Below are positions 39,469 to 52,852 of a stretch of 64,000 nucleotides of DNA, piece by piece. The notes under the pieces are model-generated. The model had not been told where the DNA came from. It did no database searches and worked only from the letters and a program-made list of their open reading frames with translations. The DNA lies in NCBI GenBank assembly GCA_008933995.1, contig WARS01000063.1, positions 2,464,833 through 2,528,832 on the forward strand. Reading direction: 5' to 3'. This DNA is from Datnioides undecimradiatus. Lineage: Eukaryota > Chordata > Actinopteri > Lobotiformes > Datnioididae. How positions within the stretch are numbered: the first letter of the stretch is position 1; every line of letters begins with the position of its first letter. The translations under genes and the position numbers were made by a program.

Positions 39469-42400
39469 TCACTTCACCCGGCTCTCCCACCCCGGCCTTG
39501 GAGTGACGATGACCTTATACGGTAATGGCTGCAACACCACGCCCAGCCGCCCCTGCAGGTTGGGTGGGGGAGCCCCATTTGGCAGCCTGAAGCTCATTCG
39601 CTGTAACAGAGAGGACAAGAAGAGAAAGAGCTCCAGCCTGGCCAACGATTCGCCGACGCAGACTCGAGGTCCCGCCCCGAACGGCAGGAAGCACGAGGGC
39701 GTGACCCTTTGTCCCTGGTCATCAAGGAAACGATCTGGGTAGGCGGGAAAATATAAAGACAGTGCAGGTTTGTTCAGGTACGTAAGATGTTTCCTATAAG
39801 GTGGTTGTTGGTGTGTGTGTGTGTGTGTGTTTTACCTGGGTTGAACAGGTCGGGTTTGTCCCAGTGTTTGGGATCGTGGTGAATTGACCACATGTTCACC
39901 AAAACACGAGTCCCACGACCAACAGAGTGACCCCCGATGCTACGACACACAGACAGCGGGTTATTGTCTCTGTTGGTCACTGATCTGTCGCTCGTTGGCT
40001 CAGGTCGTTTGTACCCAGTAACCCAAAGGACATCGTTTTAGACTCAGACAGGATCAAACCCTTGTGTCAGATGAGGCCATAAAACATTTGACATTCAGGA
40101 CCAAAAACAATGAACCATTGCACCTCGGTCAGCTGATGGACTGTTGGTTTCAGCTCTGTCGACCCACCTGCTGTCAGTCATGGCGGTGTGCGGGATCAAC
40201 ACCGGGCTGACCGGACGGATCCTCATTCCTTCATTGATGACGCAGTCCAGGTACGGCAGCCGGCCGCGGTCTGAGATGCACACCGGTCGCTCACTGCCCA
40301 CCTGCTCGTCGAGCTCCTTCCACACACGCTCCTGGACCTGGAGGGGGCGAGGCACCAAAACCACCGGCGTGACACAATGACTGCTTATAGCAAAGACCTG
40401 CAGACGTGCTCAAATGTGACATAAATGGCCCCAAAACACTTGTTGTCACAGGGCTTTATCTATTTCAGTGCCCAATAAATGTATTTATGTTAAAATGTCT
40501 AAACATGACAAGATTCAGTGTTCAAACCCAGTCACTGCTTAACGACATCACGTCCTGTTGCTATATTGTCTAGGTGAATCTCCCATGATCCCACGCTACT
40601 TCCTCAAACTACATATGTTGTCATTGTTGTGATCACTGAGGGTAATCTCACCTCGGGGTGGTGCAGCAGGTAGGCCAGGATCCACAGCAGTGTGGTGGAC
40701 GTCGTCTCCACTCCAGCTCCAAAAGCTTCAGCCGCTGTCATCAGGACGTGGTCATCCGATATCCTCTCATCCTCTGGCCTAGGTGGCTTTTGGCCCCGCC
40801 CACTGTCCGCCTGGCCCTTCAGCAAGGCATCCAGGAGGTCGCGGGGTTCACCATTGCTGAGCGAAGCCTGGATGAAGGTCACAAAGCGGTGCAGGGTTCA
40901 GTTTGTCTTTACTGGACTGAAGGTTTCAGGTCATGTTTCAACACTCGTGAAACATTATGGTTTTAAACCTGTTTGCTGAGTTGATGTCTTGCTTCACAGT
41001 ATGTGAGAAGGTGTTCTGGTTCCTCAGAGGATGCGTTTTCAGGATAAAGTGGTGATTTTTTTGATTTTCCAGGACAAAGTTTCAGATTCTTCCCTGCCCA
41101 GAGAACTGAACCCTTTAGCTGCTGTGGAGCCTGTGGCCGCTCTGCTAGCGCCACCTTCAGGACAAATCTCATGATGTTTTCTGTGTGTGAGCTGGTCACC
41201 TTGTGTTCTTCCAGTTTGTGGGACAGCAGTCGGTCTCTGATGGCGATGCACTCCTTCAGTTTACGGAGACTTTTGTTAGGAAAGACCTGAGGACAGAGAC
41301 TGACTGAGTGACGCATCAGGACTGACTCAGGCCTCAGAGTGAGGTTCAGGTTCAATGTACCTTCATCCAGGGGTAAATGTCCACCAGTCCTCCTCTGGTA
41401 ATCGTCTGCACGATGCCGTCGTTGTATTGCATCACCTCCTGCAGCTCTGCATCGCCATGGCGATAGGTGGAGCTGAACACCAGTGTGCACACGACGTTGG
41501 TGACGGCCCTGGTCACCGCGGGAGACGGGTCGAAGCCACACGACCCACTGGACAACAGCTCAGCACACAGGTCGTCCACCGAAGACAGAACTGCAGACAT
41601 GACAGGAAGAGATCAGCTGATCTGACGGACGGATGGTTAAATGCTGCTGCAGATGATTCTGTTGGTTTGTCCGACAACATTTACAGCAACGTTCACTTTT
41701 TGGTTCCCGGCAGGAGAGTGAAGATCATCTCAGCTGCTTCACATGGAAACATTACTTCCTGTTACGAGTTTCAGCCAATCAAAACGCTGCTGCAGGATCT
41801 CCCTTAGGTTCATGCTTAGAAAATACATGTTCATCCAACATGAGGAGAAGCTGCACATGATCCACTCATTTGACCAATAAATGTGATCATGACTGTAATA
41901 GATTACATTTTAAAGTTCCTCTGATTATGTTTTTATTCATTACTAATAAACTAGAAAATGTCTGATGTTTATAGAGGCTGAAGCTCTCCAAGCCTGTGGT
42001 GAGGACATCTAAAAAGTGGACCAGCCAGGCTGTGGAGGAGCTTCGTACCTGTTTGGCTACAACGGACTGGGAGGTGTTCAGGGCTGCTACAGATAGTCTT
42101 GATGAGTATACAGACACTGTGACCTCATATATCCAGTACTGCGAGGACAGTATTGTGCCAACACGCACCAGGGTGAGTTACAACAATGACAAACCCTGGT
42201 TCACAGCTAAACTCAGACAGCTGAGGCTAGAGAAGGAGGCTGCCTTCAGAAGTGGGGACAGAGTCAGCTACAAAGAGGCCAAGTACAGGTTTAGCAAGGA
42301 GGTGAGGAGTGCTAAATCACTGTACTCTGAGAAACTTCAACAGCAGTTCTCAGCTAACGACTCGGCCTCTGTGTGGAAAGGGCTTAGGCAAATCACCAAC

Positions 42401-45167
42401 TACAAACCTAAAGCCCCCCATTCCACTGACGACCTGCAACTAGCCAATCGTCTGAATGAGTTCTACTGTCGCTTTGACGGACTATCAGCCAGCCCTGACA
42501 CCTCCTCCCACCCCATCAACACGGTCATTCACACACCCACACCCCAGAAGACACCTCACCAAAGTCCACCTCGTTCCCCTCCTCCCCCTCCACAGCTACA
42601 ACCCTCTCAATCCTGGAGGAAGATGTAAACAGGCTGTTCAGGAGACTGAACCCTCGCAAGGCTCCTGGACCAGACGGTGTGTCCCCCTCCACCCTGAGAC
42701 ACTGTGCGGACAAGCTGACTCCAGTGTTCACAGACATTTTCAACACCTCTCTGGAGTCATGCCACGTGCCAACCTGCTTCAAATCCTCCACCATAATTCC
42801 AGTCCCCAAGAAGCCGAGGATCACTGGACTTAATGACTACAGACCTGTTGCACTGACGTCTGTAGTCATGAAGTCATTTGAGCGCTGGTTCTGTCCCACC
42901 TCAAGATAATCACAGCCCCCCTCCTGGACCCTCTGCAGTTTGCCTACAGAGCCAACAGATCTGTAGACGATGCAGTCAACCTGGCTCTCCATTTCATCCT
43001 GCAGCATCTGGACTTCCCGGGAACCTACGCTAAGATCTTGTTTGTGGACTTCAGCTCTGCCTTTAATACAGTCTGCCCAGCTCTCCTCCAGGACAAGCTG
43101 TCCCGGCTGAGCGTGCCTGACCCCATCTGCCAGTGGATCACTGACTTCCTGACAGACAGGAGACAGCATGTGAGGCTGGGGAAGAATGTCTCGGACACCC
43201 GGACCATCAGCACCGGTACCCCGCAAGGTTGTGTTCTCTCGCCTCTTCTCTTCTCCCTCTACACCAACTGCTGCACCTCTGGTCACCAGTCTGTCAAACT
43301 GATTAAGTTTGCAGACGACACCACCCTCATTGGACTCATCTCGGACGGGGATGAGTCTGCCTACAGGAAGGAAGTGGACCGCCTGGTGTCCTGGTGCGCC
43401 CACAACAACCTAGAGCTGAACACCCAGAAGACAGTGGAGATGACGGTAGACTTTCGGAAAGGGTCAGCTCCATCGCTCCCCCTCACCCTGACAGAGTCCC
43501 CCATCTCCACTGTGGACTCCTTCCGCTTCCTGGGTACCACCATCACCCAGGACCTCAAGTGGGAGCTGACCATCAGCTCTCTCATCAAGAAGGCCCAGCA
43601 GAGGATGTACTTCCTGCGGCAGCTGAGAAAACTCAAGGTGCCAGCCAGGATGATGGTTCAGTTCTACACAGCCATCATTGAGTCCATCCTCACCTGCTCC
43701 ATCACAGTGTGGTACACTGGGGCTACTGCCAGGGACAAACACAGAGTGCAGCGTGTTGTGCGCTCTGCTGAGAAGGTGATCGGCTGCAGCCTCCCATCTC
43801 TCCAAGACCTGTACATCTCCAGGACTCTGAGGTGTGCAGGTCGGATCACAGCTGACCCTTCTCACCCTGGACACAGACTCTTTGAACCACTCCCTTCAGG
43901 CAGAAGGTTACGGTCCATTCGGACCAGAACCTCACGCCACAAGAACAGCTTCTTCCCCTCTGCTGTTGGACTGTTGAACTGTAATTAATCATACTGCACT
44001 GTCACTTTACTCCAGGATAGCTACTATACCATGCCCTGTCATGACCCACCTACTGACTACTTGCACTTTACTTTATTCAAAAACAACTGGCTGTTGTTTT
44101 GGACACGCCCACTGATGACACGCTTTAAGCCCCGCCTACTTATCTACACTCCCGTGGTTCAAATCAAAATGGCGCCCGGCACTCACCTGTTACACATGGA
44201 CCTGATTTTCAGCTTATGAACTCTTCAGACAGGTGGGTGGTAATCAGTTACTTTTACTCCATTACATGTAACTGAGTAACTCTGTATGAGTCTTTTAACA
44301 GGAAGTGTGTGTGTGTGTGTGTGTGTGTGTGTCGCACAGTCACTGCCTACAACTCAACTGATTTAATATTTTACATATTGATAAACAGGAGATCAATATC
44401 ACTCGAGATGTGATCTTAAAGGGTTAAATCGTGTGCTCTGATTGGACGTTTCCTGCTTGAGCTTAATGCAGTTTTGAGTTAGAGCAGTGCAGTGTGTTAA
44501 GGACAGGAAGCTGACGGCTGATTGGTTGATTTAAAGACGGGAAGCTGACGGCTGATTGGTTGATTTAAAGACAGGAAGCTGACGGCTGATTGGTTGATTT
44601 AAAGACAGGAAGTTGATGGGCGGAGCACCGATGTCCTGCAGGCGACTGGTTCCTTCCCCAAACAGAGTGAAGGAGTTGTGGACGAGGCGGCGGTGCGACT
44701 TCCACAGAGGAGAGTAGTCTGAGAAGGCGATGTCTTTACCCCCTCGGGTCAGCAGGTTGGTGGTCACCTGCACAGGAAACGGGATCAATGTGATTGATCA
44801 TATTGATCTGGTCAATCTGATGGACAAGATCAGTGTGATCGATGTTCAAACATGAAATCACAGCCGTGTTAAACAACGCTGAACAGAAAAGTCAAATCTA
44901 CAGAAACACAGAACAGATCAGTCCCTGTCAATCAATATCAGTCACTGTCAGTCAATATCAGTCCCTGTCAATCAATATCATCCACTGTCAGTCAATATCA
45001 GTCACTGTCTCTCTCTCCCTCTCTCTCTCGGTCTCTCTCTCTGTCTCTCTCTCTTGGTCTCTCTCTCTCTCCCTCTCTCTCCCTCTCTCTCTCTTGGTCT
45101 CTCTCTTGGTCTCCCTCTCTCTCTCAGTCTCTCTCTCGGTCTCTCTCTCTCTGTCTCTCTCTCTTGG

Positions 45168-45198
<31 letters not shown>

Positions 45199-45257
45199 TG
45201 GTCTCTCTCTCGATCTCTCCCTCTCTCTCTCGGTCTCCCTTTCTCTCTCTTGGTCTC

Positions 45258-45308
<51 letters not shown>

Positions 45309-46181
45309 CTCACCATGCTCGGTCGCCCGGCGAACTCTCTCCCCCTGTGCAGCAGGACCTCTCTGGCGTGCTGATGGCTGTTGATGACGACGGTGTAGTG
45401 AGGGCCGAGGCAGAGCGCGAACACAGGGCCGTACCTGGACCACGAACCGCAGGAACACTTGTTAATGCCTCACAGTCACATGACCTGCTCTAGCTGCTGT
45501 AGCAGCGCGGACACGAGAAAACATCTTAATTAACAAGTAACAGAGTACTCCCACACAAACAGAGTACTCCTACACAAACAGAGTACTCCTCTCCTACACA
45601 AACAGAGTACTCCTCTCCCACACAAACAGAGTACTCCCACACAAACAGAGTACTCCTCTCCTACACAAACAGAGTACTCCTACACAAACAGAGTACTCCT
45701 CTCCTACACAAACAGAGTACTCCTACACAAACAGAGTACTCCCACACAAACAGAGTACTCCTACACAAACAGAGTACTCCCACACAGACAGAGTACTCCT
45801 CTCCTACACAAACAGAGTACTCCCACACAAACAGAGTACTTCTAAACATGTAATCTGAGTAGATCTTCAGAGGTGGAGTACTAACACTGGGAATGAGGGT
45901 GGTGTCCAGGCTCCTCCTCCTCCTGCAGGAGCAGTCACCTGAGGAGGTGCTCACCTGTGGCTCAGCTGGGTGAAGAGCAGATGTGGGGGGAGGCCTCCTC
46001 CCAGCCAGGGGAGGCTCCCCAGGACGGGCAGCCGCGGCAGGCAGGGGATGGAGGCCCGGGGTGGAGGAGCAGAGGAGCGCATGGCGCCCAGGAGGAGGAC
46101 GACCGTGGCGACGGTGAAAACGAGGAGGAAGGATGGAGAGAGGACGAAGGCAGGGAGCGAGGAGAGGAGACAAGTGAACAT
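39469..46181 (-). CDS. cyp17a2: Cytochrome P450 family 17A (probably CYP17A2)
   Basis: Steroid 17-alpha-hydroxylase family enzyme of the ER membrane; fish A1 also has 17,20-lyase activity, while A2 is reported to lack most of it. Exons: 46181-45955, 45434-45314, 44767-44629, 41590-41361, 41286-41200, 40867-40652, 40337-40168, 39939-39836, 39734-39469. Phases close to 1560 nt, 519 aa (human CYP17A1 508). The start has a hydrophobic anchor and a Pro-rich hinge ([11 protein letters not shown]). The I-helix has AGVETT (residues 319-324), the K-helix EGMR (376-379), and the heme loop [10 protein letters not shown] with Cys457. The end is [11 protein letters not shown]. Intron 3 holds a LINE in antisense; introns 1 and 2 are largely tandem repeat. 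A1 versus A2 was judged from remembered sequence ([19 protein letters not shown]), so that choice is less sure than the family. Confidence 0.9.
41970..44060 (+). mobile_element. 5'-truncated CR1/L2/Rex1-type LINE in cyp17a intron 3
   Basis: Non-LTR retrotransposon ORF2 with no endonuclease. From about 41996 a frame runs to 42628, with [17 protein letters not shown] and LNEFYCRFD. The reverse transcriptase follows in shifted frames: [42 protein letters not shown] and the catalytic FADDT box, running open from 43038 to 43988. The C-terminus has [16 protein letters not shown]-type sequence and [12 protein letters not shown]. Frame breaks near 42620 and 42900 make it non-functional as it stands. 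It lies antisense to cyp17a, between exons 3 and 4. The clade was assigned by overall look only. Confidence 0.88.
44305..44333. repeat. (GT)n microsatellite in cyp17a intron 3
   Basis: Short perfect GT run between the LINE and exon 3. Confidence 0.9.
44500..44616. repeat. 34-bp tandem repeat next to cyp17a exon 3 donor
   Basis: About 3.5 copies of a 34-bp unit containing GGAAGCTGACGGCTGATTGG and TTGATTTAAAGAC. The array stops about 11 bp from the exon 3 donor (44628-44627 on the minus strand). Each copy has an ATTGG/CCAAT core. Confidence 0.9.
45007..45304. repeat. (CT)n tract in cyp17a intron 2
   Basis: About 300 bp of CTCTCT with TTGGTCTC and CGGTCTC interruptions. In the cyp17a sense it is a (GA)n tract that starts about 8 bp after the exon 2 donor and fills half of the intron. 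Confidence 0.95.
45538..45842. repeat. ACACAAACAGAGTACTCC minisatellite in cyp17a intron 1
   Basis: About 15 copies of an 18-24-bp unit, ACACAAACAGAGTACTCC with optional TCTCCT or T insertions. The copies are nearly identical, suggesting recent expansion. Confidence 0.95.
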
Positions 46182-49100
46182 GGCTGTGAAGAAATGAGGA
46201 GGGAGGCTGAGGACGCCTCGCTTTAATCTGCCACAGGGACCTTGGAGGGGTCAGAGGTCAGGTGTGTGTGTGTGTGTGTGTGTGTGCCCTGACCATGTAT
46301 GTGCGCATGTGTGCTCGTCGGTGTGTGTTTATCTTGGTTAGCAGACCTTGATGTTGTCACGGCTGTGGGTCACTGGTTGCCGCAGCGACCTTAAAGGGGA
46401 CAGACACCACGTCAGCGTCTGTGCTGTCAGACCTCTGTGATGCAGGATACACACTGTGTGTTTATTGAGTTCAGTTATTCAGAGATGTGGTGTTGGATCT
46501 AATACAAACACAGACGTGACTCCAGCAGACAGCGATCAGCTGTTCAGTCACGTTTCAGCTGATTAATTACTGAGCGTGATGTGGGAACAACGGCTCCAGC
46601 TGAAGCTCAGCGAAGCAGTGCGACATGTAAAAAGTCAAACGGATGTAAAATATGAATAAAGGTTCGTGAAGTTTATCCACTAATAAACAGAAGATGAGCA
46701 GCAGAGACACCCTGACAGCAGTGACGTCACTGTGACATCACCTCCTAACAGGCGACCGTCAGCTGGTTCTGCTCTGTGAACCCTGAGCAGCCCCTGGTGG
46801 ACGTCGGAGGAACTGCAGCGTCAGGCTCCTCACATTAACTCCACTGTTGTTGATCAGTGTTCGGTGCACGCCTCAGTTTGTCGGCGAGCTCCTCACAGGC
46901 GGCTGCAGTGTGTGTGTACAAACATGAACAGGAAGTGTGTGTGTGACCAAATCCAGTCCTGACTTATTCGCCTCAGCTGCACTGTGGCCTCAGGTGATGT
47001 CACTCGAGTCGCCTGAAGGCCACAAGTTAGAAACTGAAGCTAATCTGTTGGAGCTGAGTTACAGAGAAGAGAGCCAGTAGCATACCATACATGGCTGAGT
47101 TGCATCGTGGGTAATGTAGGCTGGTTGGTCTGACTGGTTTGTGACAGATTGTGCTTGAAGTGTGAATCAGCAGCTGAAGACGACAGAGACCGTGGAGAGT
47201 TTCTGACGCTCAGACACATTAATGTAGCTCTGCGTGAATGTGCGTGTGTGTGTGTGCGTGTGTGTTATTTGTAACAGGTGGAGGGAACAGAAGGTGGCAC
47301 AGCGCCATGGCAACAGTCTCTCTTACCTCGCCCACACACACACACACTCTCCTCCATCATGCTGCCGTCCTCCTGTAGTCCGCTCACTCCTCTCTCTGTC
47401 GCCGTCACCCGTTGCGGTCGACGGCTGCGTTTGGTCACATGGTTATTTTTGTGAATCTGGCAGCAAACATGAACGTCAGCAGTGGCTGACATGTTAATGT
47501 TAAACTCTTAAAGCTGCAGGTCCTCTGTCGGCCACTAGGGGCTGCTCCACAGCACTGCTCCTCTGATCGTAGGGTTTCAGTTCATTAGGATCAACGTCAA
47601 TCAGCTGATGGACTACTGATCGCCAGGTCAACACGTGTCCATACACCCACACAACCCACGACGTTCCCATCAGCCTCAGCCGCGCACTGTGTTTACTGCT
47701 AATCAGCTACTGTTCGCATGCTAACATGCTAGGTCAGACGTGGTAAATAAACCTGCTAAACATCATCATGTTAGCATTGTCATTGAAGCGTGTTAGCATG
47801 CTGATGCTAACACACAAACAGGGCTGCAGACCCATATCTGCTGTGATCAAATGAACATTAATACAGAGTCTACAATTAATATTTAAATTAAGACGACACA
47901 TGGCTGTTGCTGAGAGGGAGTAATTAGCCACTTTAGCTGCAGCTACATACACGTTATTATAAAACATGTGATTTGAGTTGTTGTAAGCTGTGGTTCGTGT
48001 ACAGGGTTCATGACCGGGGGGCAGAGATACAGAAGCATGCTGTGCTGCAGACTCAGCCTGACCTTATTTTATTCTCTCAGAACATATACCGATAAAAGTA
48101 TTTATTCTGCGTCTGCAGGTGAATGAGGGAGCGTTCACATAATGGACATCAGTTAAAACACCAGAGGTCCTGCACTGAAACTGTAAATTAAATAAAAGGT
48201 AACTAGGACCAAGTAATCCGAGTACTCCTTCCACTGCAGTGACTTACTGCAGATGTAGCACAGTACTGGAGTAAATGTACTCAGTTACAATCCAAATCAG
48301 ATCTTAATGTCAGGCTGATGCTCATTCAGCTGCAACAACAACTCAAATTAAAAAGCAGCAGCTTCTATTCCTGACTCGCTCTTATATAACGCCTGCCCTG
48401 AATCTCCTCCCGTTTCCATGGCGACAACATCACAGTGGCTGATGTGCAGGAATGTCACATGTGGGGCAGTAATGTGTGATAATCTCTCTCTCCCTCTCTC
48501 TCTGTCTCTCGACCTCTCTGCAGCACTGCAGAGCTGCTGCAACAGGCGACGGCAGAGCGCAGGAAGCTCGAGTCACAGCGCTTGTTTTTCAGAAAGACCA
48601 CCAGTCAGCGGACGCCATGTCATAAACAACACGTCCAGCCGTACGTGAGGCGATGGCTGCAACACAGAAATGTCATTTTGTATTTTTAAATCTGTTGATG
48701 ATGGGCGAGTTGCATCCTCTCCGCTGAGCATCAAACAGGCGTCTCAGGCTGCGTCCTCGCGTCCAACGCTGCATCAGCTTGTGATGAAATGACAGTAAAC
48801 TGTGTTCAGCTGACTCAGAGATGGGGCAGGGAGCGTCACACACACACACTGGCCTGACAGGATCCTCCAATCAAACTCTGCCCCTGTGAGGCTGAACTCG
48901 GGGCAAACAGACCCGAATCGCAACACATGACTGCGTCAATAACAAACAACAACAAACAGTTAAATGACCTCCACCAGCCTCCACCCCCTCCTGCACCCTG
49001 CTCCCCTCCATCCACCCCCTGCTGCACCCTGCTCCCCTCCATCCACCCTCCATCCCTCTCTGCATGAACCCTGCTGCTTGTATAATCTCTCCGTGCCGCA
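46182..49100. other. Intergenic spacer, cyp17a to egr4
   Basis: No gene seen. (GT)n at 46262-46286. Pieces of dispersed repeats occur at about 47690-47820 (GTTAGCATGCTGATGCTAAC) and 48205-48295 (GAGTACTCC, ACTGGAGTAAATGTACTCAG). A CACCCTGCTCCCCTCCATC duplication lies at 48980-49050. Confidence 0.5.
46343..46351 (-). promoter_or_regulatory. NR5A/SF-1-like half site upstream of cyp17a
   Basis: On the minus strand TCAAGGTCT differs by one base from the SF-1 consensus TCAAGGTCA. It lies about 165 bp upstream of the cyp17a start codon. Steroidogenic P450 promoters usually carry such sites. Weak evidence; a single match of this length can be chance. Confidence 0.3.
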
Positions 49101-49150
49101 GTGAAGGAAACCCCTCTCTCCTCTCGTGTCTACGTCGCTCTCCCGCCTGT

Positions 49151-49160
49151 CCTTTTATGG
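49151..49160 (+). promoter_or_regulatory. CArG box (SRF site) in egr4 promoter
   Basis: CCTTTTATGG matches CC(A/T)6GG exactly, about 140 bp upstream of the TATA box. EGR-family immediate-early genes are known SRF/ternary-complex targets. Confidence 0.7.
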
Positions 49161-49194
49161 TATGGGGATACCCGCCGTCACAACCGGATGCAGC

Positions 49195-49204
49195 CCATGT
49201 TTGG
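49195..49204 (+). promoter_or_regulatory. Second, imperfect CArG box and ETS-like site in egr4 promoter
   Basis: CCATGTTTGG has one G within the A/T core of a CArG box. The adjacent ACCGGATGC at 49183-49191 is an ETS/ternary-complex-factor-like site. The arrangement of ETS sites next to CArG boxes resembles EGR1-type serum response elements. Confidence 0.5.
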
Positions 49205-49291
49205 TCAGCTACGAAGCTCGCGGCGGGGGGAATCCCTCGCGCCGGTGCCGACCAATAAGGCCGGGACGGGAGTTACCTAGGAGACGGAGAG

Positions 49292-49297
49292 TATAAA
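49292..49297 (+). promoter_or_regulatory. TATA box of egr4
   Basis: TATAAA within GAGTATAAAACGGG. It predicts a transcription start near 49320 and a 5' UTR of about 210 bp before the ATG at 49531. Confidence 0.7.
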
Positions 49298-49530
49298 ACG
49301 GGCAGCGAGCAGAGGGAGTCCAGCATCTCCAGCATCACCGAGCGGACTAACGGAACTCACCGACAGCTCCGGTCACGGACTAATCACCTTTTTAACACCG
49401 GGAGGGAATCCCCGAAACCGAAGCAGCTTCAACCGGTTTACCCACCTGACACCGTCTGAGAGCTGACAGCGCTCCAGCTTTTGCACACTTTCACGCATAA
49501 AACAACCGCCACCCCGCAACAGTTCACGCA

Positions 49531-51125
<1,595 letters not shown>

Positions 51126-51991
51126 GCGGCAGCGCTCGTGGCGCCGGTGAGGCTGCCGAGGAGAGAATTAAAGCTTCAGGATTTGACCCGTCAACCGGAA
51201 AGCGTCCGATAGACGTTTCCACGTGACGTCACACTGAAGGTGATTTTACCTGGAGCCACGGAGAGGAGCAGGTGTTTAAAGGAGCTCAGAGGACTTTTAC
51301 AGTCCAGTTTGTGGCTCCTCTCGTGGCGCGTGTGCAGGAGGATTGTGGGAGAACATTGAGAGCTGATGAGGACTCAGAGAGGTCAGGAAGGTGATCCTGG
51401 ACCTGGACCCGGTCTCGCTGCTGTTTGCTGTGGAGCTGGGTGCTGAATGTGTTGGACTGTAAAGGAGCAGTCTGTAGAAAACAGCAGAGCTGCCTGTAAA
51501 GTGTATTTTAAAATGCCTTTTCTGCATGAGGACGTGAACAGTGAAGAAACTGTGAATATTGACGTCAGAATGTCGTGATCCTGTTCCTGTTTCCAATATT
51601 TTTATGTCGAACCGCTTTATATTTGACATGACTGAGGAGCTCTATGTTTGTAGTATATCTCTATTTTTCTAGGTTTGTCTACCTCCTGTCTGTTTTACAT
51701 GGAGCCAGATTTCTATGGCCGATCAATGTGCAATGATGTCACCTTTCTATGAAACGACTGTAAATGCTCCGCAGACACTGAATGAACTTTATTATATAAT
51801 TTTCATTCTGACATCTCAGTGCAGGTGGCGTTGCACTGATGCATTGTGGGATATGTGTCCTGGTGTCTGAACTGTAAATCTGAGATCATGAACACACCAG
51901 CTCAGTGTGGGCTGAGCTCTGAGTAGCACACATGGCTGTGCACGTTAATGTTCCCTCCATGTGCATGAAGGCTGCAGCTGCTGCCAATAAA
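51126..51991 (+). other. egr4 3' UTR
   Basis: Non-coding, with AATAAA at 51986-51991 as a candidate poly(A) signal, just before an (AAAC)n run. The AT-rich words ATTTTTATG and CTATTTTTC fit a short-lived immediate-early mRNA but are not canonical AU-rich elements. Confidence 0.5.
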
Positions 51992-52029
51992 CAAACAAAC
52001 AAACAAACAGGAACATGGAGTCCAGTCTG

Positions 52030-52270
52030 TTTCCCCAGCATCATCTTCATCATCATCATCATCATCATCTTATCTTCATCATAAGCTTTATCTACCACCA
52101 CAATCATCTTCATCATCACTGCAAACAGCATCAACATCGTTTTAATCCTCACGATTGGGGCAGTGTCATCGCCTTCATCATCATCACCACCATCATCATC
52201 ATCAGAACTGCCTATCTTCATCATTATCTTCTTTATTACCTCCATCTTCATCCACCTCCTCCTCATCACT
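52030..52270. repeat. (CAT)n trinucleotide-rich tract
   Basis: CATCATCAT and CATCTTCAT units are scattered over about 240 bp downstream of egr4. Frames rich in His, Ser or Ile across it are artefacts. Confidence 0.85.
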
Positions 52271-52397
52271 CTGGCCCCTGTCGTCATGGATATCTGTGCA
52301 CTTCCTTTTACATTCATCAACAGGCTGCTGTTGCTGGGCAACAAGTCTTGTCAGTTTGACAGTTTGACAGTTTTTTTTAATAAACTGTCAAGGTTGT

Positions 52398-52411
52398 GTT
52401 GCCATGGTAAC
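52398..52411. promoter_or_regulatory. Palindromic X-box (RFX-type site)
   Basis: GTTGCCATGGTAAC matches the RFX X-box inverted repeat (GTTGCC, 2 bp, GGTAAC). It is intergenic, 0.4 kb beyond the egr4 poly(A) signal and 1.2 kb upstream of the fbxo41 promoter. Confidence 0.4.
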
Positions 52412-52659
52412 TGCCGTTCAAAGACTCAAGTTTCATCCGGTTTCACTTTCACAACGAAGACCCGCCAGCTGCTGTGAGTCACTGCGACATCTGGATGCAT
52501 CAGTCTGATCAGATCTTCCTCTGGGGCAGGCCCAGACCAACAACGCTAGTTAGGGTGATGACTTCCTGTCAGCTGCAAGCTCATTGGTTCATCCTACGAA
52601 GACGTGAATATTAAATAAAGAGATCAAACAAACAGGACATAGTAGATGGTAGGGCAGTG

Positions 52660-52660
52660 G

Positions 52661-52712
<52 letters not shown>

Positions 52713-52728
52713 CACTGCTGGATTCAGA

Positions 52729-52771
<43 letters not shown>
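52660..52771. repeat. (GT)n then (CA)n facing microsatellites
   Basis: GT run at 52661-52710 followed 20 bp later by a CA run at 52731-52770. Together they form a potential long imperfect hairpin. Confidence 0.95.
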
Positions 52772-52772
<1 letters not shown>

Positions 52773-52852
52773 TAGTCTACTGGCTCTTGGTGCCCTCTTG
52801 TGGTCATGAATCCACACTACAGCTCCACAAAGCAGCGTTTTCTCTTGGAATG

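Noticed and set aside
45538-45842. CRISPR-like regular repeats
   Set aside because: Eukaryotic minisatellite with no unique spacers; units abut directly.
39469-46181. CYP2U1 or CYP26B1 identity for the P450
   Set aside because: CYP2U1 (near SGMS2/LEF1 in human) and CYP26B1 (2p13) were considered from synteny, but the nine-exon sequence, the AGVETT and VLIPH segments and the wbp1l neighbour fit CYP17A.
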